From the NCBI GenBank assembly GCA_951804985.1, contig OX638131.1:8842630-8906629 (forward strand): a stretch of 64,000 nucleotides of DNA, given 5' to 3'. Both the position numbers and the translations under genes were made by a program. Below are positions 25,560 through 37,056 of the stretch, piece after piece (position 1 is the stretch's first letter; each line of letters opens with the position of its first letter). The notes below the pieces were generated by a model. That model did not search any database and was not told the DNA's origin. It saw nothing but the letters and a program-made list of their open reading frames with translations. Source of the stretch: Dryomyza anilis. Lineage: Eukaryota; Arthropoda; Insecta; Diptera; Dryomyzidae.

Positions 25560-26290
25560 AGTTATAAAATTGAAACTTAATAATTTCTTAGAACATTTTT
25601 ACAAATAGTGAATTTCAGATTTCAAATATTATTAAAGAAATATTTTCTTGAGTGTACAAAAACAAAAAATAAAAGCGCCACGTTTGCATTTACAAAATGC
25701 AGATGGCGTCGAACGTTGCGTGGTTTTCCGCCGGATACGAACTGTTTGTATATTTGAATAAATGAAGTGCTGGAAGAGAGGGACAGTATTATCGAGCAGT
25801 TGTGGAGGTCAACCGCGTGTTCTGACATTTAACAAATGGCACAACGCAATTTTCCATCATTATGAAGGGTCACGCCGCGAACTCACACCGATCGTATTGT
25901 TTGTGTCCGTTGTGATTTTATTTGTTAGTCGTTCGTTTTATTTGAGGGTCCTTGGGTCCGTCCTTGGCCACCAAGTCCGTTTTATGATTTTTCCACACTG
26001 CCGTCATAATGTATTTTGCATTTTGTTTATTTATATTTACATTTGAAACAATAGCAAAACTTCAATTTCACAGCCACAGCACGCAGCACAGGTGGGCAGT
26101 GTGCGGTATGCGTGCCTGTTTGTGCGCCAAAGGCCAAAAAGGACGATGTGTGCAGGACGTCTATTAAATACACAAACACATGTGCTATTGTTTTGCTGTT
26201 ATTAATTTAGGTGTGATTTTTGTGTGTTTTTGATTGAAAATTGATTTTTTTTCTACTGGGGGGGAGAGAAATTTTAGGAATTTTTTTGAA
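25560..26290. other. Less AT-rich, apparently single-copy island
   Basis: Richer in GC and CpG (GATGGCGTCGAACGTTGCG, GGTCACGCCGCGAACTC), not repeated in the window. It contains a 94-codon plus-strand ORF (25762-26046) with a hydrophobic middle that matches nothing I know. Exon, UTR or regulatory DNA are all possible. Confidence 0.35.
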
Positions 26291-28290
26291 AATCCAATTA
26301 TTAAAAAAAAAAAATTAAAAAAGCAATTTAAATTTTTTTTATATTAATATTTAAAATATATAATTCAGATTTGGAATATCATAAAATTAATTAAATACAG
26401 AATGTAGTAAAAGTAATAAAAGGGACATTTCCATTATATGATTATTTCGCTGATTTTCTGTGAATATTCAATAGTGCTTCCAATCATGTACACTTTAGCT
26501 ATGTCATTTGCCCGAATTGGATACTGAAATGTACATTTTTCCACATTTCATAAAATTTAATAAATACAGAATGTATTAAAAATAATAAAAGGGACATTTC
26601 CCTGATATTTATATTTACCTGATAAAGACATTTTCCAAAATGGATTAAAATAATTAAAAAAAAAAACAATTTTAATTTATATATATATTTAAAATATTCA
26701 ATTCAGATTTGGTATATCATAAATTTAATTAAATGCATAATGTAGTAAAAGTAATAAGAGACATTTCTGTGAGTTTTAAAAATTGTAAATTTCTCCGATT
26801 CTTGTACTCTTTACCTATGTCATTTCCCCAAATTGGATACTTCCTCCAATATACATTTTTCCACATTTCATTAAATTTAATAAATACAGAATGTAGTAAA
26901 AATAATAAAAGGGACATTTCCCTGATATTGATATTTACCTGATAAAGACATTTTCCAAAATAGATATGTTCCAAGTCAATAATTAAAAAATAAATAAATA
27001 AATAAAAAAAATATTTACATTATTATTTAAAATATATAATTCAGATTTGGAATATCATAAATTTAATTAAATACATAATGTAGTAAAAGTAATAAAAGGG
27101 ACATTTCTGTGAGTATTAAATATTGTAAATGGCTCCGATTCTTGTACTCTTTACCTATGTCATTTCCCCAAATTGGATACTTCCTCCAATGTACATTTTT
27201 CCACATTTCATTAAATTTAATAAATACAGAATGTAGTAAAAATAATAAAAGGGACATTTCCCTGATATTGATATTTACCTGATAAAGACATTTTCCAAAA
27301 TAGATATGTTCCAAGTCAATAATTAAAAAATAAATAAATAAAAAAAATATTTATATTATTATTTAAAATATATAATTCAGATTTGGAATATCATAAATTT
27401 AATTAAATACATAATGTAGTAAAAGTAATAAAAGGGACATTTCTGTGAGTATTAAATATTGTAAATGGCTCCGATTCTTGTACTCTTTACCTATGTCATT
27501 TCCCCAAATTGGATACTTCCTCCAATGTACATTTTTCCACATTTCATTAAATTTAATAAATACAGAATGTATTAAAAATAATAAAAGGGACATTTCCCTG
27601 ATATTGATATTTACCTGATAAAGACATTTTCCAAAATAGATATGTTCCAAGTCAATAATTAAAAAATAAATAAAAAAAATATTTACATTATTATTTAAAA
27701 TATATAATTCAGATTTGGAATATCATAAATTTAATTAAATACATAATGTAGTAAAAGTAATAAAAGGGACATTTCTGTGAGTATTAAATATTGTAAATTG
27801 CTTCCATTCATGTACACTTTACATATGTCAATTCTCCGAATTGGATACTTCCTCGAATGTACATTTTTCACACATTTCATTAAATTTAATAAATACAGAA
27901 TGTAGTAAAAATAATAAAAGGGAGATTTCTCTGATATTGGTATTTACCTGATAAAGACATTTACTAAAATGGATATGTTCCAATCCAATAATTAAAAAAT
28001 AAATAAATAAATAAAAAAAATATTTATATTATTATTTAAAATATATAATTCAGATTTGGAATATCATAAAATTAATTAAATACATAATGTAGTAAAAATA
28101 ATAAAAGGTACATTTCTGTGAGTATTAAATATTGTAAATTGCTCCGACTCTTATACTCTTTACCTATGTCAATTCTCCAAATAAAATTTAATTAATACAG
28201 AATGTAGTAAAAATAATAAAAGGGACTTTTCTCTGATTTTGATATTTACCTGATAAAGACATTTTCTTAAATTGATATGTTCCAAAAATA
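26291..28290. repeat. Tandem array, about 335-bp period, six units
   Basis: CTGATAAAGACATTT recurs near 26621, 26939, 27279, 27615, 27948 and 28251 (steps about 319, 340, 336, 333, 303). The units around 27063-27314 and 27399-27650 are almost identical; the outer ones are diverged. The ORFs of 81-83 codons in each unit arise from the repeat and are not genes. Confidence 0.93.
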
Positions 28291-29744
28291 AATATTACAA
28301 CAATGAATTTGTCACAAAGAACATTATTTCAATACGGACACATTTTTTCCTCAAAATTTGTTTGAGAAATTTTATTTTTCCATTTATTTCCTATTTAAAA
28401 TGTATATTCCATAATATCTAGCTATATCTCTTGATCAAACAAAATATCTTTGCTTAATTATTGCATATTATATAAAATGCTGTATGCGAGAGATCAAAGT
28501 TTTTTTGGAGTTGTAAAAAACCAATTTAAATGCAAATTTTTGACGCTGTCGATTTTACAAATACTACTGCCACAACCCTTTAACCCTTTGCTGATGCAGC
28601 ATTCCAGAAAACACATCAACCAGTCAGCAGTCGAGCGCTAAAAATATTTATAAAAAAATTAAAAAGTTTATTTTTTTTATATATTTATTTAGATGTTGAT
28701 TTCAATGCATATTTATTAACATTGCATAAGGTTTTCTGCTGATGTTGCCAGATTTTTACAACAATTATTGAGCGCTCACTTTTGTGTGTTGGTTTGCCTT
28801 CGATGAAAAACATATTTTTGTTCTGGTTCAAAAAGTTTTATGGAAATAATTTGAATATCAAAGTGAGATATTAGTTTGATGTGATTTATACGGAATGTAA
28901 ATTTTAATTTGATGGCAAAACAAGATATGTTTGGCACGTGATAATCAATGTGTTGAATGCAATTAAAATTTGTATAATTATTTTAATTTTATGTATTGAG
29001 TATTTGGTATTTTAATAGTTATAAATAAAATTATGTAAAATTGAGAGACACACAGAGCGAAAACAACTTTTAAAATTCGGAATAAGTCAAGAACTATACA
29101 TAGTGATATACAGCTAAACGGTAGCATTCTCGATTTTAAGAAACGATTGACTTTGTTGTCAAAAAAAATAAAATAAAAAGTTAAGTAAGCGCAATTATTC
29201 TTGATATGCAGTGGTTATTATCTTAGGTATCAAAAATGTTGTTGCTATTTTGTTCGACTAATCTTTAAAGAACACAACTTCAAGAGTAATTTCTCTTAGT
29301 TACTTTCAATATATCGACAGACACACTAAAAAGCAGTTGGCGATGGCAGACGGGCAACGCAAAACAAAGCTCAATAGCGAATATTGCAGAAAAAGCAAGA
29401 TTGTTGAAAACAACAATAGATACATGAACACGTGTTCTTTTTGCGAAGAATGCAGCAACAATTTTGATTTTTTTTTTGTTTTTATAGTCAATAAATTAAT
29501 TTTTCAAAATCCAGAAGTATACATCTTTTTTACGTTTTTGATTACTAAATAATTTGATTTCTTAATATTTGGATGATAAATTCCAGAATTTTAGAGAATT
29601 GTTATTGATATTAGTGAAATTCTGATATTTTTCATTCGAGTCGATTTCCTCTTCAATTTTAGAACAAGAAATAAGACAATAATTTAAATCCTTCATATAA
29701 TTGATAAAACTACTAAAAAAACAAGAATATGGACATCCAATATA
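28291..29744. other. Intergenic sequence, nothing recognised
   Basis: AT-rich. GAGCGCT near 28633 and 28770 and the CAGCAG/CTGCTG words around 28570-28745 are loosely symmetrical. No gene supported. Confidence 0.3.
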
Positions 29745-29830
29745 TCAATTATATATAATTTGCGGTTGCTGATTTTGACTGCATACTCAGTTTTTTTCTA
29801 TTACGTAACGTTTTTAAGAAAATTACTCTC
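29745..29830 (+). repeat. Lone diverged monomer of the 132-bp repeat
   Basis: ATATATAATTTGCGGTTGCTG, then GACTGCATACTCAGTTTT and TTACGTAACGTTTT, parallel the 24541-25445 unit, 4.3 kb away from the array. Confidence 0.55.
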
Positions 29831-30074
29831 GAATTTTCAGGCCCTTTCAGCAACTTTTTAGAATTAAAAAAATACAGACCCCTTACAAAGCCAGTTTTAC
29901 AAAAAACTGTAAACGCAATATGTTTTCAATTACCATGACTAATTACAATATACCGATAAATACTATTATTCCGATAGATTTTCAAAATATTTGAATCTAA
30001 ACTCGAAAAATATTATTTTTTTAGACTATTTTTGCACGATTTTTTTAGCATTGTAAATCTAATGCTAAATAAGA

Positions 30075-30789
30075 CCAGTTGTGAAGGTTAGATCACATGG
30101 GAAATTTTAAAGTAGGTGTTATTATGATAGTTAGGATTATCAAAATTATAGTCGGTCTAAGCCGACTATAAATACCCTACACATATGTGTGGTTACCATT
30201 CAAAGTGATATATAGGTCACCAGGGTACACGAATCCTGAAAATAACAACAAACTTTCAATCTCTGAAGAATTTCCATTCATTTGATAACCATATTTACAA
30301 ATGGGTAGGTTTACCGAATTTCGATTTTTTTTTTGGAACCACAAGTCGTTTCGCCGAAAAACATTATTTTCATGTATTACAACATGATGTCAATATATAT
30401 TTGACCAAAAAAGTTTTCCTAAGCACGTATACAGTAAAATTAATCTGTAGATGTAAATTTTATATGAGGAATTTGAAGATAAGTGGTCAATTCTCAGATC
30501 ATAATAGAGCGATCCTGCCAATTTTCGTGTTTAGATTACTTTAGATACATAAGTAATCTAAATCTAAAGTTTCATAGCTCCAGCTCTTCTACTTTTTCTG
30601 TAATCGTGATTACAACAGACAGACAGAGGGACAGACAGACAGACAGATGGACAGACGGACATCGCTAAATCGACTCAGGAGGTCATGCTGATCAAGAATA
30701 TATATACATTTCCATACCGGAGGCTTTCTTTTGGGTGTTACAAACGGTGTACCAAACTGTATATACCCTTTTACTCTTAGTGTAGGGTA
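30075..30789 (-). mobile_element. DINE-1/INE-1-like Helitron, copy 2
   Basis: On the minus strand: 5' hairpin ACCCTACACTAAGAGTAAA to GGGTATA, ATATATATTCTTGATCAGCA, GATGTCCGTCTGTCC with a (GTCT)n run, then a 3' part with the word AAGCCGACTATAAATACCC in the plus-strand reading. Nearly the same sequence is found at 48990-49740. Confidence 0.8.
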
Positions 30790-30980
30790 GAGATGGGCAC
30801 GTGCGTGAGTTTCGACTCACACTCACGAAAGAATTTTTCTAATCACGCACACTCACTCACTCACGACCTTTTTTGCTCTACTCACACTCACTCACAATCA
30901 CGTGAGTAAAATTAAGATTTAATCACAATCACGCGTGATTCACGTGAATCACGCTGAATCACGTGAATCACGTGTGTTTT
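30786..30980. repeat. CACTCA/CACGTGA simple repeat with a hAT-like GAGATGGGC edge
   Basis: Starts AGAGATGGGCACGTGCG and continues as degenerate CACTCACTCA and CACGTGAATCA tracts. A similar edge in inverse orientation (GCGCCCATCTCTAC) lies near 50180. Confidence 0.55.
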
Positions 30981-31650
30981 TTTTGCTATTGTTTTCAGAA
31001 TGCATAAAAATACATATTTCATTTGTATATGTTGGTGAGATTGGTCGACCGAGCGTGGCACCTCTAATACAACCTACATATTTCAAACTCAATAATGATG
31101 TAATTATGTTGGGGATCTCAATTTGTGAAAGATCTTCGATGTTCATATAAAAATATAAAAATTGCCTCGCAGAATAATTCTCCGGTGAAGAATTCGTTTA
31201 AAATCTTTGAGATTTGTCCCTGGACAAATTATCTCTGCAAAAGAACTATCAATAAAAAAAGGCCGGTGGTGAATTTACCAGTGATGAATTGACTTTGGGA
31301 ACAACTGTTTTTGAAGCGATTTTTTTGGTTACTACATTTACAACTTGAATAAGAACGGTGTGGACGAACCTATGGAAGAAACTAAACTTAATAAACAAAA
31401 GGTAGTCAATACAGAGTTATAATGTATAGTTGAAATTAAAAATTTAACTTTTTACAAAACTGGGTATATCGAAAAAACAAATGCGTTCTATGTCCATTTT
31501 TATGAACGGTCGTATAAAACCAAGCAAAAACTATTGACTAAATTGACTAGCCCATACTAAGTACGGCCGGTTTGCAGGGGGTTAGATCAATTGTTGACTG
31601 AACCTTGTAACTTATTATGAGTTGAAGAAGTGGTGGTTTTTCCCAGTAGA
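30981..31650. other. Interspersed repeat debris and AT-rich spacer
   Basis: 31030-31075 holds a reverse-oriented copy of the GGTGCCACGC...CCAATC segment found at 32070-32105. Nothing else is recognised. Confidence 0.35.
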
Positions 31651-32008
31651 AGTTTTAGTGTAGTTAGTTTTAATGTGGTGAGTTTTAGTGTGTTGAATTT
31701 TTAGTTTAGTGAATTTTTAGTGTGGTGAGTTTTAGTGTGGTGAGTTTCGGTGTGGTGAGTTTTTAGTATGGTGAGTTTTAGTGTGGTGAGTTTTAGTGTG
31801 GTGAATATTTAGTGTGGTGAGTTTTAGTGTGGTGAGCTTTATTGTGTTGAGTTTTAGTGTGGCGAATTTTGGTGTGGTGAGTTTTAGTGTGGTGAGTTTT
31901 GATGTGGTGAGTTTTAGTATGGTGAATTTTTAGTGTGGTGAGTTTTAGCGTGGTGAGTTTTATTGTGGTGAGTTTTAGTGTGGTGAGTTTTAGTGTGGTG
32001 AATTTTAG
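31651..32008 (+). repeat. 15-bp minisatellite GTTTTAGTGTGGTGA
   Basis: About 24 units with slippage and substitutions. The His/Thr/Lys-rich ORF on the minus strand is only a translation of this repeat. Confidence 0.9.
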
Positions 32009-32049
32009 GTTTTGTTTCATCTTTTTAGATTGTGTATGTGCTGAGTTAT

Positions 32050-32206
32050 GTCGTTTTGAAAGTTTAGGTTGTATGGGAGGTGCCACGCCCCTTTGTCCAA
32101 TCCCGCCCATATATAGCCTATGACACCCTCCGGACTCCATAGTATCCTGGTGCAAAATTTCAGTTAAATCGGTTCAGCGGTTTAGACGTGATGCTGGAAC
32201 AAACAA

Positions 32207-32252
<46 letters not shown>

Positions 32253-32286
32253 CGACAGACGGACCAAGAGTTTTATATATATAGAT
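32050..32286 (+). mobile_element. Repeat-element tail with (CAGA)n run
   Basis: TTTCAGTTAAATCGGTTCAG, then AACAAACAGACAAACAGA, a long (CAGA)n run (32205-32250) and a TTTTATATATATAGAT end. This layout is common at the 3' ends of insect transposable elements; the class cannot be fixed by eye. Confidence 0.5.
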
Positions 32287-32459
32287 TGATGTATGGCATG
32301 TGCATGGCAAAAATCGTGTTGTTTATTCAAAGTTCGAGATGTTACGAAAAATATTGCTGTATTGATGTGATAAATGTTTAAATATCGTAATTGAAAGTAA
32401 GAAAAATGTTCAAAGCTAGAACCAAAAAAGGAGATTGATTTGTTTACCGAAGTTAGTTT

Positions 32460-33362
32460 GAGAATGTTTCGGGACATCGAATATCTGCAAGGGAATCCGT
32501 ACGATATGTCGAGAAAAAAAAATGTCGAAACCTTAAAATGTCGAAATTTTAAACGCCTTAAAACGCCGAAACAATATTTGGCCGAATCCAAAAATGTCGA
32601 AAAATATTTTAAAACAAGAAAATGTCGAAAAATCTTTGAAACTATAAATAAAAAAACATTTTTCTATAGGATCAAAAAATGTCGAAAATTCAAATGCCGA
32701 AATATCAAAATGTTGAAATACAAATTTCAAATCGTATATGAGTCATTCCACACCAAATCTCTAGGATATACAACTCACCCTCTTTGATTTCAATGAAATT
32801 TTGGCAACTGATAAAGGGTATCTAGATTGACCATTTTATAATATTGTTCCGACCACTATTTCCAGAGATACCACTTTTTTTCCAGAGATACAGTCCTAAG
32901 TTAAACAAATTGTCAAAAATCACGTTTGTATGGTGGTTCATATCTAAATATCTTTTGGAAAATGTAAGTCTTCTTAACATTATCATATTGGCAATGGACA
33001 TCATCCTTGATCTTCAAATTTCATGTAAATTAAGTAAATTAAAAAAAAAAATTTTGTTTATTTATTATAAGTGTTCGAGCTAAATTCCGAGATGGTAATT
33101 TGAATGTATTACGACATTTTCTATAATTTTTCGGCCAAAAATTATTTCGCTTTATTAAATTTCGACCTTTTTAGTTTTCGACATTTTGTTTTTCAACATC
33201 TTAGTTTTCAACATTTTTCTTTTTCGACATTTTTTTTTGGCATTTTTGTTTTCGACCGTTTAAGGTTTCAGCGTTTTCATTTTCTACATTTTCATCTTCT
33301 TTATTTTAAGTTTCGATATTTTAAATTTCGACTTATCGTACCAGACCCATCTGCAAGACATG
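32460..33362. mobile_element. Foldback element with AAATGTCGAAA subterminal repeats
   Basis: Left arm 32460-32740 carries about ten AA(A)ATGTCGAAA words; right arm 33110-33362 carries the complement TTTCGACATTT. The outermost sequences also pair (TCTGCAAGGGAATCCGTACG against TCTTGCAGATGGGTCTGGTA in reverse). The ~370-bp centre has no gene. Confidence 0.65.
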
Positions 33363-33637
33363 GCAATGTTTAAGTTTATAATCAAAATAAAAGTTTATAT
33401 CACAAACATATTATGTTCATGAAATTTACAAAAAAAAAAAAAAACATTTAGAAAACTGCACTGACAAAAATATTTACCTAATTGATGAAAAATGGCTCCA
33501 TAGAAAATTATTAATTCACGTAAACACAAAATTTTTTTATATGATGAAAAAAAAATCGCTAATTTGAAGAAAATATTCGTGATTAAAAGATAAATAATAT
33601 AATAATAATAGTTTGGCACTACAGCTCTATAAGAACT

Positions 33638-33904
33638 TAGGCCGAGCTCTCTCACCATTTTGAGCTGTGCGTGTTACATTTGTACTCAAAGTGCTGGGAC
33701 CTACAGTTTATTGCCGAATCCGAACGGCGGGTGAGAGCTTTTCATAGGCAATTTTTACTCTCGTAGGTTTGCCATTTACTGCCGAGAGGTAGCGCGGTAT
33801 AGAAAAATGTTTCTATGAAAAGATGTTGTTAGCCCCAGTCCAGGCTTGAACCGGGGACCTTTCGGCTCGCAGTCCAACGCACTAACCACTGAGCTACCGC
33901 GGCT
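33638..33904 (-). mobile_element. tRNA-derived SINE, copy 2 (best preserved)
   Basis: The head on the minus strand (33904-33830) has box A TAGCTCAGTGGTTAG, an anticodon-like loop CTGCGAG and box B GGTTCAAGCC. The acceptor arms do not pair properly, so it is not a tRNA gene. The body follows: CATAGAAACATTTTTCTAT, CTACCTCTCGGCAGTAAATG, GAAAAGCTCTCACCCGCCG. Pol III transcribed and non-autonomous by family knowledge. Confidence 0.85.
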
Positions 33905-35501
33905 AATAGGAATTATTTATATTCTACGGAGCTAAATCATTCGAATATTTACTTGAAATAGGTACATTTTTTGGGTGTGAGTTTCTAAAGAATATTTAAG
34001 AATTTTTAAGAATTTAAAACAAAATTTGAAAAAATACTACAACCGAGATTTTAACTTATAACAAAACCAGACACATAATGAGATCTCAACCCGTAATATA
34101 ACACACAATATTTAACGGGTATATTGCGAAATTTAGTTTCCATCGAATTCAAAATATTTTATCATAAGACTCTAATTAAATTTGTTGCACAGATCATGGA
34201 CGAATTGAATTAGATTCCTTTTGTCTTTAAAAATTTAATTCGGGAACAGCAATAAAGAAATTCTATAGAAATTAAATTTGATCACGATAAAGGACGAAAA
34301 TTACAACTTGCCAGTATATAACATTTTTAATGTTTAAAATATTTATGATTAAACTATTTATGATTAAACTATTTATGAGTTTCACTTTTAGAACTTTGAA
34401 TTATTCATTGCTTACAGATTGTTAATAATATTATTTACAGTATATAGTAGTATTACATATTTCTCGATACTTCTAATAACCTCATAGACTTGTATTTACA
34501 TTTTAAATTACAATTTGTGGTCACAAATAATTTGACCTCTAAGCCATAATATTTCTGTTGGTGTTCTTATTTTGTCCAACAGGCAGACATATAATTTGAA
34601 AATTATTAAATAGCAGCAATAAACTCTGTGGTACTCAGAATACATAACGAAAATATTCATTAAACCAAATTATAGCAAAAATAATATGGTATTTTATTAA
34701 AAATGTAACCACTAACGAGCTCACTTTTGTTTTTGCGGCAAGCATAAGTGTTGTCTCTTTTCAACAACACAACTCGGAAGCAATATGCCTTTCATTCACA
34801 CACACACAGACACATGGACGAACAGCAGCTAATAATGAAAATAAGAATTTTAATAAATAATGTTTCCGTTTCCTGTCCTATCCTGTCCTGTCCGTTCCAT
34901 GTCTTTTTATGTAATCTTTAGTACTGTCTGATGTCCTGCCGCTGAAACTCTTTTGCGTCCTGTTACTTTTTTGCGGTTGTGTTGGTTTTATTTTGTTTTG
35001 GCAGGGGTTACGCCCACTTACGTTGTGGTTTCATTTCAAGTACCATGTCACAGATATCGCGCAAAAGGAATTTCATAAAATACGCAGGAAAAAATCCCTA
35101 AATTAAAACGCCTTTGTTTTTTTTTTTGCGAAGCATGTTTCAGTTGCTGTGCCAAAGATGCGGCACTTAATTATATAGAAACGCACACACGCAGTTAAAT
35201 AGATGTAATTATCCTTTCATTTGTCCTTTTATTAATTATGTGTAAAGTGTTTTTCTCTTTTCTTTTTTTTTTGTTGTTGATGGCAATGCAAAGTGTATCC
35301 TTTTTGGTGTTGATATTGTTAGGCTTTGATATTTGTTTTATTTGGACGCAAAAAAACGAGAATACTGCGATAAAAATGATGGCGTAAGGATGCTTGATAT
35401 ATCATTTATAAAATAGACGTATTTTAAGGACATTCTCTATTTTTATAATTCATTTTTAATTTATTTTTAATAAAATATATCATAGATATATAGTGAAAAA
35501 A
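33905..35501. other. Intergenic sequence, nothing recognised
   Basis: 34720-35350 is less AT-rich and apparently single copy (TTTCCTGTCCTATCCTGTCC region), with no coding signal. Confidence 0.3.
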
Positions 35502-36246
35502 TACACAAAAAAAGTCTTCAATATGATGAATTTATTCATAAATATTAAGAATTATTTTCCACAACTGCCAGATTCATCATATTGATACCACCGTTCATTA
35601 AATGACATATTGGTGAATACATTAATTATATATACAAAATTATTCGTAGCATCGAACCATAGTGAAGAACGAAATTTTCAATACAATGAATTTGAATCGT
35701 CATATTGATGAATTTGTACATAATATTAATGAATAAAATATTTTTTACAATTTTTTAAAAAAAAAAAAATTAGAAAATTATTCGAATAAAAAGTGTTGTT
35801 GTAAAAAATGTATTTAAAAAATAACAGAAAAAAATTTCAAAAAAAAATTATCCGAAAAAAAAATGTGAAAAAAAAAAGTTGAAAAACAAAATTTTTCTTT
35901 TTTCCGACAAAAAAAAAATTTCAAACTTAAATTTAAAAAAAATATATATATTTTTTATAAACATAACTTTTTATTTGGTTTGATGAGCAACATTCTTCAA
36001 TATGAAGTAAAATATGTTGTATTTTATGTTCTTGTTCATTAATATGATGAAACGTATTCTTCACATACAGTTCATCATATTGAAGACACTTTTTCGACAG
36101 TTACCAAACGTTCATCATATTTATGATCGCATTCATAACATTGATGTCGTTAGTCATTAATATTATGAATGGTTCTTCAATACAATGAATCATGCATTGA
36201 AGAGCGGAATTCATCAATATGATGTACATTTTTTTTTTGCTGTGTA
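35502..36246 (-). mobile_element. TA-flanked MITE A, copy 4, both ends present
   Basis: Left TA then CACAAAAAAAGTCTTC; right ...TTTTTTTGCTGTG then TA. The sequence is packed with ATTCATCATATTGA-type words in both orientations around an A/T-run interior. The TA duplication points to a Tc1/mariner-type transposase. Confidence 0.75.
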
Positions 36247-36393
36247 TAGCATCGTTCGCTCAGATGGTTAATGCAACGGAATACGAGTCGAAAGGTCGCT
36301 GGTTTGAATCACCGCAACTGCAATATACAAGAAATATTTTTTTCTACACGACTCTACCTCTCGGTAAACAATGCAGTGTGCCCAAATGCTTTA
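36247..36393 (+). mobile_element. tRNA-derived SINE, copy 3 (old)
   Basis: Head 36247-36318: TCGCTCAGATGGTTAATGC (box A), ATACGAGTCGAAAGG (anticodon arm), GGTTTGAATCACC (box B). Body GAAATATTTTTTTCTACACG and CTCTACCTCTCGGTAAACAA aligns to the body of copy 2. It abuts MITE A copy 4. Confidence 0.7.
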
Positions 36394-37056
36394 ATATTGA
36401 GTGAAACTCATTATTTGCGGAACTATCGAACCAATTTTAAAAATGTTAATAATATTGTACAGATAATTCTTCACAGATCTTTAGTTTGGAAATGTAAGAT
36501 TTTGTCTTTAATGATTATGGAGCTAAAAATCAGTAAAGTTGACAATTTTTCATGAAAAATCATTCAAAAATTGTAAAAAATCTAAAAATTATCCGATTTT
36601 AAACAGTCTTTTTTTATACGAAGCTGACATATTTAAAAATGATTTTAAGTTTATGATTTATATGTTAATTGGTTTTAAAAATACCATACAAATATTTTGG
36701 TATCATGATAAAATGTATAATCAACGTAAAAGATGTGAAACAAAGTATTCCAAAACGAAAAAAAAAATTATGTTGATGCCAATATCTTTAAAACTAAACA
36801 AGATATTTTCTCAAGTGATGTAATGTAAGCTTTTCATAAACAAAATAATTTTTAAAATCGAATAACTTTTGAAATTTTTACAATTTTTGAATTATTTTTC
36901 ATGAAAAATTTCAACTTTACTGATTTTTATCTTCAAAACTGTTAAAGATACAATCTCCAATTTCCAAAGTAAAGTTTCCTATACAATGCTTTTTAAATTT
37001 TTAACATCGGTTGTGTTCCAAAAATAATGAATTTCACAGAATTTTAGAGCGTTTGG
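36394..37056. mobile_element. Foldback element with ~210-bp arms
   Basis: Arms 36394-36606 and 36843-37056 match in reverse complement over most of their length: AAAAATCAGTAAAGTTGA, TTTTTCATGAAAAAT, TTCAAAAATTGTAAAAA and CATTATTT(G/T)(C/T)GGAAC. The ~236-bp centre has no recognisable gene. Arm identity is roughly three quarters by eye. Confidence 0.75.

Noticed and set aside
26729..27650. Three similar ORFs of 81-83 codons in a row
   Set aside because: They fall one per unit in the ~335-bp tandem array, so their likeness is due to DNA repetition; composition is that of AT-rich non-coding DNA.
31793..32155. 120-codon ORF rich in His, Thr and Lys
   Set aside because: It is the translation of the 15-bp minisatellite, which is divisible by three and so stays open.
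33830..33904. A tRNA gene
   Set aside because: Boxes A and B are good, but the acceptor arms do not pair and a conserved SINE body follows.
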